6,684 nucleotides of DNA from JBFKUL01 sp041635755. Lineage in GTDB: Bacteria > Pseudomonadota > Gammaproteobacteria > Burkholderiales > SG8-39. A program made the translations under genes and the position numbers. The notes under the pieces were generated by a model that did no database searches, was not told the origin of the DNA, and saw only the letters and a program-made list of their open reading frames with translations. Below, piece after piece: positions 5,902 to 6,684 of the stretch; position 1 is the first letter of the stretch; each line of letters starts with the position of its first letter. The stretch covers positions 1 to 6,684 of the forward strand of contig JBFKUL010000161.1 of NCBI GenBank assembly GCA_041635755.1, written 5' to 3'.

Positions 5902-6258
5902 ATGCGCTACGTCCTCATCCTGCTCGGCCTGCTGATGGTGGCATTTGCCGCCGTGCAGTACAACGACCCCGACGGTCTGCTGTGGGTGTTCATCTACCTG
6001 GTACCGGCGGCCTGGGCATTCGCTGCCGCGTTCCGCCCGGCGCACGTGCGCTCGCTCGCCGGCGAGCGCCTGCTCTGGGCCACCTTGACGCTCGGCGCGG
6101 GCGCCCTGGTGCTGTACTGGCCCACGGTGCCCGAGTTCTGGCGCAAGGACGTGTGGTGGGTCGAGGAAACCGCGCGCGAGGGCATGGGGGTGATGGTCGG
6201 CGTCGCCGTCCTCGTGATCGTGCTCGCCGGCGTTATGGCGAGAAGTCGCCGCTCTTGA
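5902..6258 (+). CDS. TMEM220-family small membrane protein
   Basis: This 118-residue protein has four hydrophobic segments, at about 4-18, 27-43, 58-73 and 96-112. The signature QYNDPDGLLWVFIY (19-32) between the first two helices, plus the conserved acidic WWVEETAREGMG (85-96) before the last, match the 'transmembrane 220 family' found in bacteria and animals. The family has no established function. The ATG at 5902 has no Shine-Dalgarno in front and may begin a leaderless transcript; no alternative start fits the first helix as well. It is divergent from eboD, with starts 29 bases apart, and its last 26 bases overlap the convergent cytochrome c gene. A link to ebo chemistry is possible from position but unproven. 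Confidence 0.85.
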   Translation: MRYVLILLGLLMVAFAAVQYNDPDGLLWVFIYLVPAAWAFAAAFRPAHVRSLAGERLLWATLTLGAGALVLYWPTVPEFWRKDVWWVEETAREGMGVMVGVAVLVIVLAGVMARSRRS

Positions 6259-6616
6259 TGTAGGCGACGACCGCTTTTCTCTGCTCGAGCGAGAACACGT
6301 CCTTCCAGCCCGGCATCTTGCCGAAGCCGAAGGTGACCCGGTCGTAGATGAAATCCGGCGCCAGCTGACCCGGGTTGAGCTTGGGCGCCTTGCCCGGATA
6401 TGCCGCAGCGCCATGGCAATGCCGGCACTGGTTTTCCCATACGTCCCGGCCGGCCTTGATGTTCTTGGGGTTCGACATATAGGCCTTGTCGAAATTCGGA
6501 GTGGGCTCGGCTTTCGCCGCCTTCTCCGTGCCGCTTCCCTTGGTGGCGTTGCCGCTGGCCACTGCAGAGGTCGCAGCCAGCGCGCAGAGCAACACAATGA
6601 TCGATCGAACCTTCAT
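6233..6616 (-). CDS. Monohaem class I cytochrome c, periplasmic
   Basis: This gene encodes a 127-residue exported cytochrome c. Residues 1-20 form a Sec signal peptide (MKVRSIIVLLCALAATSAVA, cleavage before Ser21), followed by a Lys/Ala/Thr-rich linker to about residue 40. The haem motif is CRHCH (64-68). The Met ligand is most likely M101 in GFGKMPGW, and a final helix (LEQRKAVVAYIKSG) packs as in other class I cytochromes. It would carry single electrons in the periplasm; its partner is not evident. I start at 6616 rather than the upstream ATG at 6652, because the longer form adds a polar stretch in front of the signal peptide. GAAG in GTGAAG (minus, about seven bases upstream) is a modest ribosome site. 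It is convergent with the TMEM220-like gene, overlapping it by 26 bases, and a terminator-like hairpin isolates it from whatever lies to the right. Confidence 0.87.
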   Translation of the reverse strand: MKVRSIIVLLCALAATSAVASGNATKGSGTEKAAKAEPTPNFDKAYMSNPKNIKAGRDVWENQCRHCHGAAAYPGKAPKLNPGQLAPDFIYDRVTFGFGKMPGWKDVFSLEQRKAVVAYIKSGDFSP

Positions 6617-6654
6617 ACAAGCTTCACTCGATATCGCGGACCGCCGAAACAAAG

Positions 6655-6680
6655 CCGCCGCCGCGCAAGCGCGGCGGCGG
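6655..6680 (-). terminator. Strong GC hairpin with T-rich tail on the minus strand
   Basis: CCGCCGCCGCGC (6655-6666) and GCGCGGCGGCGG (6669-6680) are exact inverted copies. With a realistic four-base loop (CAAG) this leaves an 11-bp all-GC stem. Reading on the minus strand, the stem is followed by CTTTGTTT (6654-6647), the layout of an intrinsic terminator. It would end transcription of a minus-strand gene beyond the right edge, leaving the cytochrome c gene to use its own promoter in the roughly 38 bases between. Termination in the plus direction cannot be judged because the window ends. Confidence 0.6.
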
Positions 6681-6684
6681 TCGG

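Overview
The window looks like a piece of chromosome from a high-GC Gram-negative bacterium. An environmental beta- or gammaproteobacterium fits best, judging from GC-rich third codon positions, a lipobox-bearing dihaem cytochrome, exported c-type cytochromes and a GAF-type sensor start. This assignment is inferred from gene content; no marker gene proves it. I saw no RNA genes, insertion sequences, CRISPR arrays or phage genes.

Layout. The first ~60 bases hold the start of a minus-strand gene whose N-terminus resembles GAF-domain signalling proteins. A stretch with no secure gene (about 63-332) holds one possible 50-residue ORF and a small hairpin. A well-supported but unrecognised 71-residue gene lies at 333-548 on the minus strand, with a GTG start and a perfect Shine-Dalgarno. 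A 232-base divergent spacer with several dyad symmetries separates it from a plus-strand pair: a dihaem peroxidase-like lipoprotein (781-2154) and, 34 bases later, a small exported beta-rich protein (2189-2557).

The centre, 2596-5872 on the minus strand, is a compact operon in the order eboD (sugar-phosphate-cyclase/dehydroquinate-synthase-like), eboE (TIM-barrel, xylose-isomerase-like) and eboC (UbiA-like prenyltransferase). The genes overlap by 1 and 4 bases. They are core members of the widely scattered ebo/edb cluster, which is known from cyanobacteria (linked to scytonemin precursor export), Pseudomonas and algal plastid genomes, and whose chemical product is not established. The usual partners eboA, eboB and eboF are not in this window: a divergent gene lies directly upstream and a convergent one directly downstream. 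By inference, EboD would cyclise a sugar phosphate, EboE would isomerise or otherwise modify a related polar metabolite, and EboC would attach a prenyl chain at the membrane.

Divergent from eboD, with about 29 bases between starts, is a four-helix TMEM220-family membrane protein (5902-6258). Its 3' end overlaps, tail to tail, a small monohaem cytochrome c gene (6233-6616, minus). The right edge carries a strong GC hairpin followed by a T-rich stretch on the minus strand, probably the terminator of a gene lying beyond the window.
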